Origin: Holosporaceae bacterium
GTDB lineage: Bacteria > Pseudomonadota > Alphaproteobacteria > UBA3830
Assembly (NCBI GenBank): GCA_031267195.1
Contig: JAIRZO010000070.1
Location: 1-5,612, forward strand
DNA length: 5,612 nt
Reading direction: 5' to 3'
Made by a program: the position numbers and the translations under genes. Positions 1-5,612 of this stretch are shown here, one piece after another (the stretch's first letter is position 1; each line of letters opens with the position of its first letter). The notes under the pieces are model-generated. The model worked only from the letters and a program-made list of their open reading frames with translations, was not told the origin of the DNA and searched no databases.

Positions 1-657
1 GGCGCTGGTAAGATGCCTGGGAGCCTTGGCCTCTGCCTTGCCAGCAACACCATTAAATCCCTCATTTAACAGTGTTTTTAACGACCATCCGGCACAGTAA
101 CCACTCAGCATATCCAGATCATGAATGTGAAAGTCACCATTGCGATGAGCAGCGGCAACGAACTCCGGATAGACTTTGTTCAGCCAGTAATTGGCCATCA
201 TTTTACCTGAAATATTCAGGATCATTCCACCGAGGGAATAGCCCTGATTTGCGTTAGCGTGCACTCTCCAATCCAGCCTATCGAGATATTCATTGATGGA
301 CAGAACCACATCCACCATATTTTTCCTATCGCGACGAAGTTCTCCTCGTCTTTCACGGTAAACAATGTATGCTCTGGCAGTTTTAAAATAATTTTCGTTT
401 ATGAGGACTTGTTCCACCAAATCCTGTATTTGTTCGATATCCGGTATATTACTATCCGATCTATGTTTCAGAATTTTTATCACCTTAAACGTGATATGCC
501 TCGCATCTGCTTCGGTAAACTCGCCAGTTTCAACACCCGCCTTCCGGATTGCACTCACAATCTTTTCTTGATCAAACGGAACTTTTGTTCCATCCCTTTT
601 TAGGATAAAGGTAGGTTCTTTTGAATTAGAAAAAGCCGTACAATCAAAATCCTGCAT
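1..657 (-). CDS. nrdD: Anaerobic (class III) ribonucleoside-triphosphate reductase, N-terminal part, cut by window edge
   Basis: NrdD reduces ribonucleoside triphosphates to dNTPs under anoxic conditions, using a glycyl radical installed by the radical-SAM activase NrdG. The 219 visible codons are open on the minus strand and continue past position 1. Residues about 15-105 form an ATP-cone allosteric domain: it opens with FILKRDG (17-23) and ends with YFKTARAYIVYRERR (90-104). The start of the catalytic barrel follows, with NQGYSLGGM (137-145), the family motif NGDFHIHDLDMLSGYCAGW (173-191) and EGFNGVAGK (199-207). Cys188 in the YCAGW motif may be one of the conserved redox cysteines; this is from memory of the family. 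The radical glycine and zinc site would lie off the left edge, as would any nrdG. The ATG at 657 follows a good ribosome binding site. There are no frameshifts in the visible part. NrdD is recognised with high confidence; completeness cannot be judged. Confidence 0.93.
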   Translation of the reverse strand, partial: MQDFDCTAFSNSKEPTFILKRDGTKVPFDQEKIVSAIRKAGVETGEFTEADARHITFKVIKILKHRSDSNIPDIEQIQDLVEQVLINENYFKTARAYIVYRERRGELRRDRKNMVDVVLSINEYLDRLDWRVHANANQGYSLGGMILNISGKMMANYWLNKVYPEFVAAAHRNGDFHIHDLDMLSGYCAGWSLKTLLNEGFNGVAGKAEAKAPRHLTSA

Positions 658-663
658 ATAATT

Positions 664-669
664 CTCCCT
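664..669 (-). promoter_or_regulatory. Ribosome binding site of nrdD
   Basis: On the minus strand AGGGAG lies 6 bases before the ATG at 657. It supports that start: the translation begins about 15 residues before the ATP-cone, a usual distance. Confidence 0.75.
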
Positions 670-673
670 AGCA

Positions 674-687
674 AGGTAATTTACCTG
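674..687. promoter_or_regulatory. Palindromic motif AGGTA-N4-ACCTG, copy 1 (proximal to nrdD)
   Basis: The sequence AGGTAATTTACCTG contains the inverted repeat AGGTAA-T-TTACCT. It lies just upstream of the nrdD ribosome binding site, about 17 bases from the start codon, so a bound protein could block transcription or an RNA fold could affect initiation. The same pattern recurs at 739-752. It does not match the NrdR box as I know it (ACACWATATATWGTGT). Confidence 0.45.
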
Positions 688-734
688 TAATGTTTAATCC
701 ATGAACTGAAAGCAATCAGTAGCAAATATTTCCA

Positions 735-755
735 TGTCAGGTACAACACCTGACA
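735..755. repeat. Perfect 8-bp hairpin containing motif copy 2 (AGGTA-N4-ACCTG)
   Basis: TGTCAGGT (735-742) and ACCTGACA (748-755) are exact reverse complements around a 5-base loop. Inside is AGGTACAACACCTG (739-752), the same AGGTA-N4-ACCTG pattern as at 674-687, with the two copies offset by 65 bases. On neither strand does a T-run follow, so it is not a typical intrinsic terminator. It could be an operator or a hairpin in the nrdD leader RNA. Confidence 0.55.
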
Positions 756-880
756 GCCACATCCATCCAAATGCACTTTGGCAAAACAGAATGAAGTATC
801 ACGGAAAGCAAGCGCCGAAAAATCTGAATTTTCAAAGAAAATTGTGCGGCTAAAAAAGCCATCCAGCAGGGCTGATAGTA

Positions 881-940
881 TCCTGTTTCAGTCCAAATGT
901 CCATACCAATTTATAGGCAGAAATGAAGAATGAAACAGGA
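881..940. repeat. Perfect 10-bp inverted repeat enclosing 40 bases
   Basis: TCCTGTTTCA (881-890) and TGAAACAGGA (931-940) are exact reverse complements. The bases just outside (GATAGTA and AAGCGGC) do not form a target-site duplication, so an insertion-element reading is not supported. It could be the closing stem of a structured RNA on either strand, for example a long nrdD leader. I do not recognise a known riboswitch family. Confidence 0.5.
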
Positions 941-1045
941 AAGCGGCAGTGCTAATACAGGTTGTGTTGACACTAGACCTCTTCCGAAACTTTCGCTATT
1001 TTAGTAAGTTTGTCGTCGCTCTGGTGCTCGGATCCTCAGCACGAC

Positions 1046-1059
1046 TTGATATAAATCCA
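1046..1059. promoter_or_regulatory. FNR/FixK-like site
   Basis: TTGAT-ATAA-ATCCA matches the FNR-family consensus TTGAT-N4-ATCAA at 9 of 10 specified bases. Oxygen-responsive control would make sense beside nrdD, but the site is about 395 bases from the nrdD start and only about 118 bases from the M23 start. It also overlaps a candidate -35 element. This is a motif match only. Confidence 0.3.
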
Positions 1060-1074
1060 TTTTTCCGCTATCTT
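1046..1074 (+). promoter_or_regulatory. Candidate sigma70-type promoter for the M23 gene
   Basis: TTGATA (1046-1051) and TATCTT (1069-1074) are spaced by 17 bases. They match the -35 consensus at 5 of 6 bases and the -10 at 4 of 6. Transcription would start near 1081, giving a leader of about 90 bases. A TATAAA at 1090-1095 is another possible -10 but lacks a good -35. Confidence 0.3.
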
Positions 1075-1156
1075 TTTGTTTGCAATTACTATAAAATTAC
1101 TGGAGTTGTTGCGTAGTCGCGATTCGATTTGTCATCTGCAATGTGTGTTATTTTTT

Positions 1157-1161
1157 AAGGA
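1157..1161 (+). promoter_or_regulatory. Ribosome binding site deciding a TTG start
   Basis: AAGGA ends 9 bases before the TTG at 1171. A nearer ATG at 1164 is in a different frame, so TTG is the best start for the M23 protein. Confidence 0.55.
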
Positions 1162-1170
1162 ATATGTTGT

Positions 1171-2604
1171 TTGAGTTTTTCTTTTTTAGAGAAGCGAGTA
1201 CGTATGGTGATGGGTGGTGCCATTTTTCTTATGGGTTACCTTCCGGTTGCTATTAGTTATTTTTATTTTAATGGTGAGATCAATAGGGATGTTACGCCTG
1301 CAAAGTGTGTCCCAGGTGTCGTTGCTGCTTCTGCCAACAAATTAGCAGCAGCGGTTAATTCTGTTGAGGAATGGCATCCATGGTTCACCGTTAAGCGTTG
1401 TGCCATTTTGCGAAAACTAGGTTTGGATGCCGGTTGTGGTGATGTTGGTCATTTTCTGCGCATTTGCCATGACAGTAGTGGTTGTGCTGCTGGTGTTTTT
1501 TCAAATTCAATGTATGATTCATTCAATTCGGAAACATCCAAAGACAGTACCATTACAGCGATTTTTGTACGAAACCTCGTTAATAAAGACATATGTAACG
1601 CCGTAGCAAAAGAAAGTTTCATCAATTCTGGTCTCACAGAAAATGTTATCGTTGCGACAACTAACAAAAGCACCGCAAAATCATCTACGTCGCCATCATC
1701 TCCGATGGTTAGAAAAATTTCTCCACAACATGATTTTTCGATAAACACACTGAGATCCGGTAAATTTGCCGGTATGGTTATTGCTAAAGGATGCATCAAT
1801 TTCAACTTTTATCAGGATGCCATAAATATGGGAATACCAGCTGGTACCGTTGACTCCGTTATAAAAAGTATGTCTCCAAATATCAAACTTTGGCATGCGC
1901 TGAAGCGCGGCGATAAGTTCGAGATTGTGTATAGCAAAAAAGGCAAGGTGGCATACGCAAAAATAATGAGATCCAAAGGCAAAGAAGTATCGGTGTACGA
2001 GCCCGTCTATAATTCCGGTAGACCCAGCACAGCAAAACCTTCCGTTCTCTCTCCAAAGCCAGATGCCTATTATATCGTCAGGACCAGTGGAGCTGCTGCC
2101 ATCGGCAATAGTGGTAATAGTAGGCATATGTTTGGTCCTCCACTTTCCCATCTGCGTGTTTCCGGTGGATATGGGCCCCGCATAAATCCTATCAACGGAG
2201 TACTCCATTATCACAATGGTGTTGATTTTTCTGCAGCTCATGGCACTCCAGTGTATGCGATTTGTGATGGTACTGTAACGCGCTGCTGCTACTATTTTGG
2301 CTACGGGCACTGCATTGATCTGAAACATAGCTCCGGATATTCCAGCAGATATGCACACCTGAGTAGATATGCCGTCAGATATGGATCGCAGGTAAAAAAG
2401 GGGCAAATTATAGGGTACGTAGGATCTACTGGCCACTCGACAGGACCGCATCTTCATCTGGAACTTGCCAAAAACAACGCTTCCATCAATCCTTTGGGAG
2501 CTAACATGATTACGTATAAAAATAAGCTAGTAATCGCTGCAGCATCATCCAATCGGACAGCCATCAAGAGGAGAAAATTTGGCTCTGCGATGCGTAAAAA
2601 TTAG
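1171..2604 (+). CDS. Membrane-anchored M23 family (LytM-type) peptidoglycan endopeptidase
   Basis: A zinc metallopeptidase expected to cut peptide cross-links in murein in the periplasm, similar in layout to MepM/YebA. Residues 12-33 are one hydrophobic segment after a basic N-terminus (EKRVR), an uncleaved anchor or signal. Residues 35-160 are unrecognised and contain six cysteines (46, 77, 89, 99, 105, 142). A Ser/Thr-rich linker (163-178) follows, then an MepM-like middle domain (about 190-282). The catalytic domain spans about 325-442, with HNGVD (His348, Asp352), YAHLS (His396) and HLH (His427, His429), so all expected zinc and catalytic residues are present. A short basic tail ends the 477-residue protein. 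The start is TTG at 1171: AAGGA at 1157-1161 is well spaced and a stop lies in frame at 1156. An ATG at 1204 (residue 12) is the alternative but drops the basic N-terminus. The fold assignment is firm; the exact bond cut is inferred from the family. Confidence 0.93.
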   Translation: MSFSFLEKRVRMVMGGAIFLMGYLPVAISYFYFNGEINRDVTPAKCVPGVVAASANKLAAAVNSVEEWHPWFTVKRCAILRKLGLDAGCGDVGHFLRICHDSSGCAAGVFSNSMYDSFNSETSKDSTITAIFVRNLVNKDICNAVAKESFINSGLTENVIVATTNKSTAKSSTSPSSPMVRKISPQHDFSINTLRSGKFAGMVIAKGCINFNFYQDAINMGIPAGTVDSVIKSMSPNIKLWHALKRGDKFEIVYSKKGKVAYAKIMRSKGKEVSVYEPVYNSGRPSTAKPSVLSPKPDAYYIVRTSGAAAIGNSGNSRHMFGPPLSHLRVSGGYGPRINPINGVLHYHNGVDFSAAHGTPVYAICDGTVTRCCYYFGYGHCIDLKHSSGYSSRYAHLSRYAVRYGSQVKKGQIIGYVGSTGHSTGPHLHLELAKNNASINPLGANMITYKNKLVIAAASSNRTAIKRRKFGSAMRKN

Positions 2605-2627
2605 GCTGTGCCCTTATATGGTATAAC

Positions 2628-3893
2628 TCACGATGTAACTTTCAGATCATTCCTGTGCAAGGCATCAAGTATCGGTGTACAATCGCATCTGCCAACGGTT
2701 ACCACGGATGGAGAAGAAGACAACACAATTCGGCACAATCGCTTGACATCATCTATGGTAACCGAATCAATCCTTTCTAGGATCTTTGCACGTTCCAAAG
2801 GTTCTCCGAAGGCGACGGTCTGGGTAACAATTTGCTCACAGCAGGAGGAGTTGCTTTCGCTGGACATCAGCAGGCTGGATTTAAATTGCGCCTTGGTGCG
2901 GTTAAATTCTTTTTCTGAAATATCATGTTGCATTTTCAAGACCTCAGCCACAATGACATCTGACAATTCCGGCAGTTTATCAACCGACGTTGCCGCATAA
3001 ATTCCAAAAGTCCCATTGTTCCTATAGCAGGACGAAAAAGAATAAATTGTGTATACCAGTCCACGCTTTTCCCTCACTTCCTGAAATAATCTCGATGACA
3101 TTCCTCCCCCTAGAATGGAGGAGAATATTGCCATGATATAGTAGTCGTTGCTCAAAATTGCAACTCCGTCAAACCCAATTATGGCATGCACCTGCTCCAG
3201 GTCACGCACATCAGCGTAGGCCCCACCTACATAATTATAGCGCTCGTAATGTTTGAAAGTTTTTTGTGGAGAAAATTTGGAAAAATATCGATCGGCAAGC
3301 TCAATGATTTCATCGTGATCAATATTTCCAACTGCTGCAAACACAATATTGTCGGCATTGTAGTAGCGATTCATGTAACTACGCAAATCGCCCGCTACCA
3401 GCGAAGAAACAACCGCTGCCGGCCCCAATATGGAATAGCCGAGGGACTGTTTCGCAAAAGCAATACTCTGGAAATGATCAAAAATAATATCATCCGGAGT
3501 GTCATGAGTTTGCTTGATTTCCTGTAGCACAACGTTTCGCTCCATTTCCAGTTCTTCATCAAGAAAGGTTGGATTCTGCAATATATCAGAAACTATGTCG
3601 ACGGCGATGCCAATATCATTGCGCAATACTTTCGCATGAAATGCGGTAATTTCTTTCGAAGTATAGGCATTAAGATAGCCACCGACCGATTCTATTTCCT
3701 CTGCTATTTGTTGTGCAGTCCTGGAAACCGTGCCTTTAAATGCCATGTGTTCCAGGAAATGTGATATGCCGCAGTCTGATTCTTTCTCGCAAATGCCTCC
3801 GGCTTCCACCCAATAGCCGAGCACAACACTTTCAAAACTCTCCACACTTTTGGTTACTACCCGCAGGCCATTTGGTAAATGCGTTAATTTCAT
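2628..3893 (-). CDS. M16 family zinc metallopeptidase (processing-peptidase-like)
   Basis: A 421-residue protein of the pitrilysin/mitochondrial-processing-peptidase family, the usual length for single-unit bacterial members. The inverted zinc motif HFLEH is at 45-49 (His45, Glu48, His49) and the distal ligand is Glu125 in VVLQEI, 76 residues on, matching HxxEH-X76-E. The C-terminal half carries GGGMSSRLFQEVREKRGLVY (262-281), the conserved substrate-positioning segment, so the enzyme looks complete and active. There is no signal peptide, so a cytoplasmic or membrane-associated peptide-degrading role is likely; the substrate is unknown. It is the last gene of the leftward cluster, starting 8 bases after the carboxypeptidase stop. 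A CAGGGA at the end of that gene is about 12 bases from the ATG, a loosely spaced ribosome binding site. Its stop (TGA, 2628-2630) faces the M23 stop. Confidence 0.95.
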   Translation of the reverse strand: MKLTHLPNGLRVVTKSVESFESVVLGYWVEAGGICEKESDCGISHFLEHMAFKGTVSRTAQQIAEEIESVGGYLNAYTSKEITAFHAKVLRNDIGIAVDIVSDILQNPTFLDEELEMERNVVLQEIKQTHDTPDDIIFDHFQSIAFAKQSLGYSILGPAAVVSSLVAGDLRSYMNRYYNADNIVFAAVGNIDHDEIIELADRYFSKFSPQKTFKHYERYNYVGGAYADVRDLEQVHAIIGFDGVAILSNDYYIMAIFSSILGGGMSSRLFQEVREKRGLVYTIYSFSSCYRNNGTFGIYAATSVDKLPELSDVIVAEVLKMQHDISEKEFNRTKAQFKSSLLMSSESNSSCCEQIVTQTVAFGEPLERAKILERIDSVTIDDVKRLCRIVLSSSPSVVTVGRCDCTPILDALHRNDLKVTS

Positions 3894-3901
3894 AGAAATA
3901 A

Positions 3902-4975
3902 TTATCCCTGTTTCAGCAAATCACATATTTTCTTTTTTCGGGAATGCGAGCTATCGCATGCCTTTTGATAAACTCCAAATATTCTATTATAAATTCCCAT
4001 ACGCTCTGTGTCTTTATTTTTTTCGTCGACACGTTGATTGTTTTTTGCTTTTATCAGGTTATCATTTTCATGATATTTGACACTTATCATGCGCATATGG
4101 TGAGCAAACGCTCTGCTCAACAGATTCTGAACACACCTATCTCGGCTGTCAGCTGTTTCTCCGCCGAATACGATGGCGATGAGTCTTTTTCGTTTCATTC
4201 TCGCAGAAACAGCGATGTTAAATCCCGACGCACAAACAAATCCCGTCTTGATGCCATCAATCACAATACCATTCCTTGTTCCCAGAAGTTTATTGTGATT
4301 CTTGAAGCAGTTTTTGTTATAAACAAAATGTTTTGCTGCAAAAAATTTGTAGTATTCCGGATATTTTAACATCAGTACACAAGCCAATTTTGCCATATCA
4401 AAAACCGTGCTCAGCTGCTCAGGATTTTTCCAGCCGGACGCATTCATAAAAATCGTCGAATACATACGCAACCGTTTCGCTTCCGCATTCATCAATTGCA
4501 CAAAATATTTCTCAGATCCGTGTCCTAAATGTTCCGCTAGGACGACAGCGGCATCATTCGCTGACTTTGTTATGGTAGCCATAATGGCATCCTGAACCGT
4601 AATGATATCTCCGGCGTGCAGTCCCAAAGCACAGGGTTTCTGGGAAGCGGCATTGGAAGAAACAATCATAGGCGTGCGCAAAGATATCTGTTTCAACTGT
4701 AAAGCTTTAAAAACCAGTAATAGTGTCATCATTTTCGTTAGCGACGCTGGTTGGATTTTCAGGAATGCATTGCGCGAATATAAAATCTTGCCGCTGGCGA
4801 CATCAACAACCAGGGCCGCAGTTGTCGGAAGACAACCACTACAAACGCTGTATTCACGATGGGAAAACACCAACAACAACATCAGCAGCAAACGCAAATT
4901 AGACAGCAGCAGTGCTGGAGCAACCCTAAAACCGGAGAACACTAAGCCCATACGATTACAAATACATGAAAACAA
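3902..4975 (-). CDS. D-alanyl-D-alanine carboxypeptidase, S11 family penicillin-binding protein
   Basis: A periplasmic low-molecular-weight PBP that removes the terminal D-Ala from murein pentapeptides, limiting cross-linking. All three active-site motifs are in order: SLTK (Ser78-Lys81), SAN (138-140) and KTG (243-245). Residues about 18-38 are strongly hydrophobic (signal or anchor); no clear cleavage or lipoprotein site is seen. After about residue 295 there is no recognisable PBP5-type C-terminal domain, only a charged, Lys-rich tail to residue 357, so anchoring may rely on the N-terminus. The longest frame starts with TTG at 4975; an in-frame ATG at 4951 (residue 9) keeps the hydrophobic segment and is at least as likely, and neither has a clear ribosome binding site. 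It lies 22 bases downstream of rpmE and 8 bases before the M16 gene. Similar to dacA/dacC/dacF products, but the paralogue cannot be named. Confidence 0.94.
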   Translation of the reverse strand: MFSCICNRMGLVFSGFRVAPALLLSNLRLLLMLLLVFSHREYSVCSGCLPTTAALVVDVASGKILYSRNAFLKIQPASLTKMMTLLLVFKALQLKQISLRTPMIVSSNAASQKPCALGLHAGDIITVQDAIMATITKSANDAAVVLAEHLGHGSEKYFVQLMNAEAKRLRMYSTIFMNASGWKNPEQLSTVFDMAKLACVLMLKYPEYYKFFAAKHFVYNKNCFKNHNKLLGTRNGIVIDGIKTGFVCASGFNIAVSARMKRKRLIAIVFGGETADSRDRCVQNLLSRAFAHHMRMISVKYHENDNLIKAKNNQRVDEKNKDTERMGIYNRIFGVYQKACDSSHSRKKKICDLLKQG

Positions 4976-4997
4976 AAATTATAGAAAAGACTTTTCA

Positions 4998-5225
4998 CTA
5001 GGATGTTTTTAGGCCAAACGACTGATAGCGATTCTTAAATTTCGCCAATTGGCCACCGGTATCGACCAATTGCCGAACCCCAGTCCAAGCCGGATGGGAT
5101 TTGGAATCTATGTCGAGTTTCATGACATCTCCCTTCTTGCCCCAGGTGGATTTGGTTTTAAACGAAAAACCATCCGTCATTATGACTGTTATTTCATGAT
5201 AATCCGGATGAATACCCTTTTTCAT
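4998..5225 (-). CDS. rpmE: 50S ribosomal protein L31
   Basis: L31 binds the large ribosomal subunit and contributes to contacts between the subunits. The 75-residue product starts [19 protein letters not shown], carries STWGKKGD and [12 protein letters not shown], and ends [18 protein letters not shown] plus four residues, a full-length L31. No Cys is present, so this is the zinc-free form, as is common in Alphaproteobacteria. The frame is open upstream to 5306, but the ATG at 5225 is preferred: homology starts there and GGGAG lies 9 bases before it. It is the first gene of the leftward cluster. Confidence 0.96.
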   Translation of the reverse strand: MKKGIHPDYHEITVIMTDGFSFKTKSTWGKKGDVMKLDIDSKSHPAWTGVRQLVDTGGQLAKFKNRYQSFGLKTS

Positions 5226-5234
5226 GACTGAATA

Positions 5235-5239
5235 CTCCC
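5235..5239 (-). promoter_or_regulatory. Ribosome binding site of rpmE
   Basis: GGGAG on the minus strand lies 9 bases before the ATG at 5225 and decides this start over the longer open frame beginning at 5306. Confidence 0.65.
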
Positions 5240-5286
5240 ATTCGCTAAAAATCAGATCACAAGAGCCAATTGACAGCATTTGGCCC

Positions 5287-5301
5287 TGCCTAAGACAGGC
5301 A
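5287..5301. repeat. Small inverted repeat in the presumed rpmE leader
   Basis: TGCCT and AGGCA pair around a 5-base loop, about 60 bases upstream of the rpmE start. L31 mRNAs are autoregulated through the 5' leader in enterobacteria, so a leader hairpin is conceivable, but a 5-bp stem is weak evidence. Confidence 0.25.
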
Positions 5302-5364
5302 CACACTACTACACAACAAGGAAAAAATCAAGTAATTAATGAGGGGAATGGTATTTTTGCTGAG

Positions 5365-5378
5365 CATTGTATACAATG
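5365..5378. promoter_or_regulatory. Perfect 14-bp palindrome, possible operator
   Basis: CATTGTATACAATG is exactly self-complementary with no central spacer. It sits in the divergent region, 140 bases from rpmE and about 190 bases from the tRNA. The form suits a dimeric repressor; I cannot assign a regulator. Confidence 0.4.
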
Positions 5379-5570
5379 AGGTCGATATTCGGAATTTTAT
5401 TCCAAACTGCGGCATTGCGTTAGGTTAGTGGAGCTTTGTAGTCTGTGTGTTTGTTGTGCTCTATATTTTCGGATGTTTTCCACTGTTTCGAAGAAGATAT
5501 CGGAGCCGAGCGGCTATGATGTATGTGCTGCAAATGGTCGCCCCTTTTCCTCGGTAGATATGAAATTTTT

Positions 5571-5612
5571 GGACGCTTAGCTCAGCGGTAGAGCATTACC
5601 TTCACACGGTAG
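5571..5612 (+). tRNA. tRNA-Val, anticodon CAC, 5' part cut by window edge
   Basis: The 42 visible bases fold as the 5' half of a tRNA: acceptor strand GGACGCT, TA, D-stem GCTC/GAGC with the loop AGCGGTA, then anticodon stem TTACC/GGTAG with loop TTCACAC. The anticodon is CAC (5603-5605), reading GTG valine codons. The variable loop, T-arm and 3' acceptor strand lie beyond the window. Confidence 0.92.

Larger units (their letters stand above)
658..1170. other. Divergent intergenic region between nrdD and the M23 gene
   Basis: About 510 bases separate two divergently transcribed genes. I find no protein gene here: the open frames are short, lack ribosome binding sites or lack start codons. The region does hold several inverted repeats (674-687, 735-755, 881-940, and a weaker GTGCT/AGCAC pair at 1024-1042), a small GGCT-AAAAA-AGCC hairpin at 848-860, an FNR-like site and a candidate promoter. 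It is long and symmetric enough to hold operators for both genes, a structured nrdD leader, or a small RNA gene. Confidence 0.7.
5226..5570. other. Divergent intergenic region between rpmE and tRNA-Val
   Basis: About 345 bases with no supportable protein gene. It should hold the rpmE promoter (leftward) and the tRNA promoter (rightward), but I see no convincing -35/-10 pair for either. It contains TGCCT-AAGAC-AGGCA (5287-5301), a 14-bp palindrome (5365-5378), GGAAT-TTT-ATTCC (5391-5403) and AGCCG-AG-CGGCT (5504-5515). Confidence 0.65.

Noticed and set aside
259..603. 114-codon open frame on the plus strand
   Set aside because: It is antisense to the N-terminal part of nrdD, which has clear family motifs; no motif is seen in this frame.
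734..853. 39-residue plus-strand open frame in the nrdD/M23 gap
   Set aside because: No ribosome binding site, and its start lies in the 8-bp hairpin; of a length expected by chance.
737..904. 55-residue open frame on the minus strand upstream of nrdD
   Set aside because: It starts with ATG but has no ribosome binding site, no recognisable motif, and runs through the inverted repeats. An overlapping minus-strand frame ending at 681 is open for about 69 codons but has no ATG.
881..940. Small mobile element (MITE-like) bounded by the 10-bp inverted repeat
   Set aside because: Only 60 bases long with no target-site duplication at its flanks; a structured RNA or chance repeat fits better.
967..972. 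Perfect -35 hexamer TTGACA
   Set aside because: No acceptable -10 lies 16-19 bases downstream; the nearest AT-rich candidate, TATTTT at 997, is too far away.
1696..2457. 253-codon open frame on the minus strand
   Set aside because: It is wholly antisense to the M23 gene, whose catalytic motifs are unmistakable, and its translation shows no recognisable domain.
4984..4996. GAAAAG-A-CTTTTC as an intrinsic terminator of rpmE
   Set aside because: With a single central base it cannot form a stable hairpin, the stem is AT-rich, and no long T-run follows directly.
5473..5580. 35-residue plus-strand open frame ending in the tRNA
   Set aside because: Its stop codon is inside the 5' part of tRNA-Val, there is no ribosome binding site and no recognisable motif.

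Overview
The window looks like a piece of an alphaproteobacterial chromosome, probably from a host-associated or symbiotic lineage. The evidence is an L31 of the alphaproteobacterial form without a zinc-binding Cys motif, an M16 peptidase of the short bacterial/mitochondrial-processing-peptidase-like class, moderately AT-rich DNA and short, partly hydrophobic envelope proteins. The exact taxon cannot be read from this sequence. Three envelope or peptidoglycan genes indicate an organism that still makes and remodels a murein wall.

Layout, left to right. Positions 1-657 (minus) hold the N-terminal 219 codons of an anaerobic (class III) ribonucleotide reductase, nrdD, running off the left edge. 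Positions 658-1170 are a gene-free divergent region of about 510 bases rich in inverted repeats: two AGGTA-N4-ACCTG palindromes close to nrdD, a perfect 10-bp inverted repeat further out, and an FNR-like site overlapping a candidate promoter for the rightward gene. Positions 1171-2604 (plus) encode a membrane-anchored M23 (LytM-type) peptidoglycan endopeptidase. It converges, with only 23 bases between stop codons, on a leftward cluster: rpmE (L31, 4998-5225), an S11 D-alanyl-D-alanine carboxypeptidase (3902-4975) and an M16 zinc peptidase (2628-3893). Positions 5226-5570 are a second gene-free divergent region with a perfect 14-bp palindrome. The window ends inside a tRNA-Val(CAC) gene starting at 5571.

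How the parts fit. The M23 endopeptidase and the S11 carboxypeptidase act on the same polymer: one cuts peptide cross-links, the other trims terminal D-Ala. The M16 peptidase is probably cotranscribed with the carboxypeptidase (8-base gap). L31 lies 22 bases upstream of the carboxypeptidase and may be the first gene of that operon. NrdD supplies dNTPs only without oxygen, because its glycyl radical is destroyed by O2, so the organism probably lives at least part of the time in an anoxic niche. No convincing new multi-gene system is visible. The least explained parts are the structured nrdD/M23 intergenic region and the Cys-containing N-terminal domain of the M23 protein.
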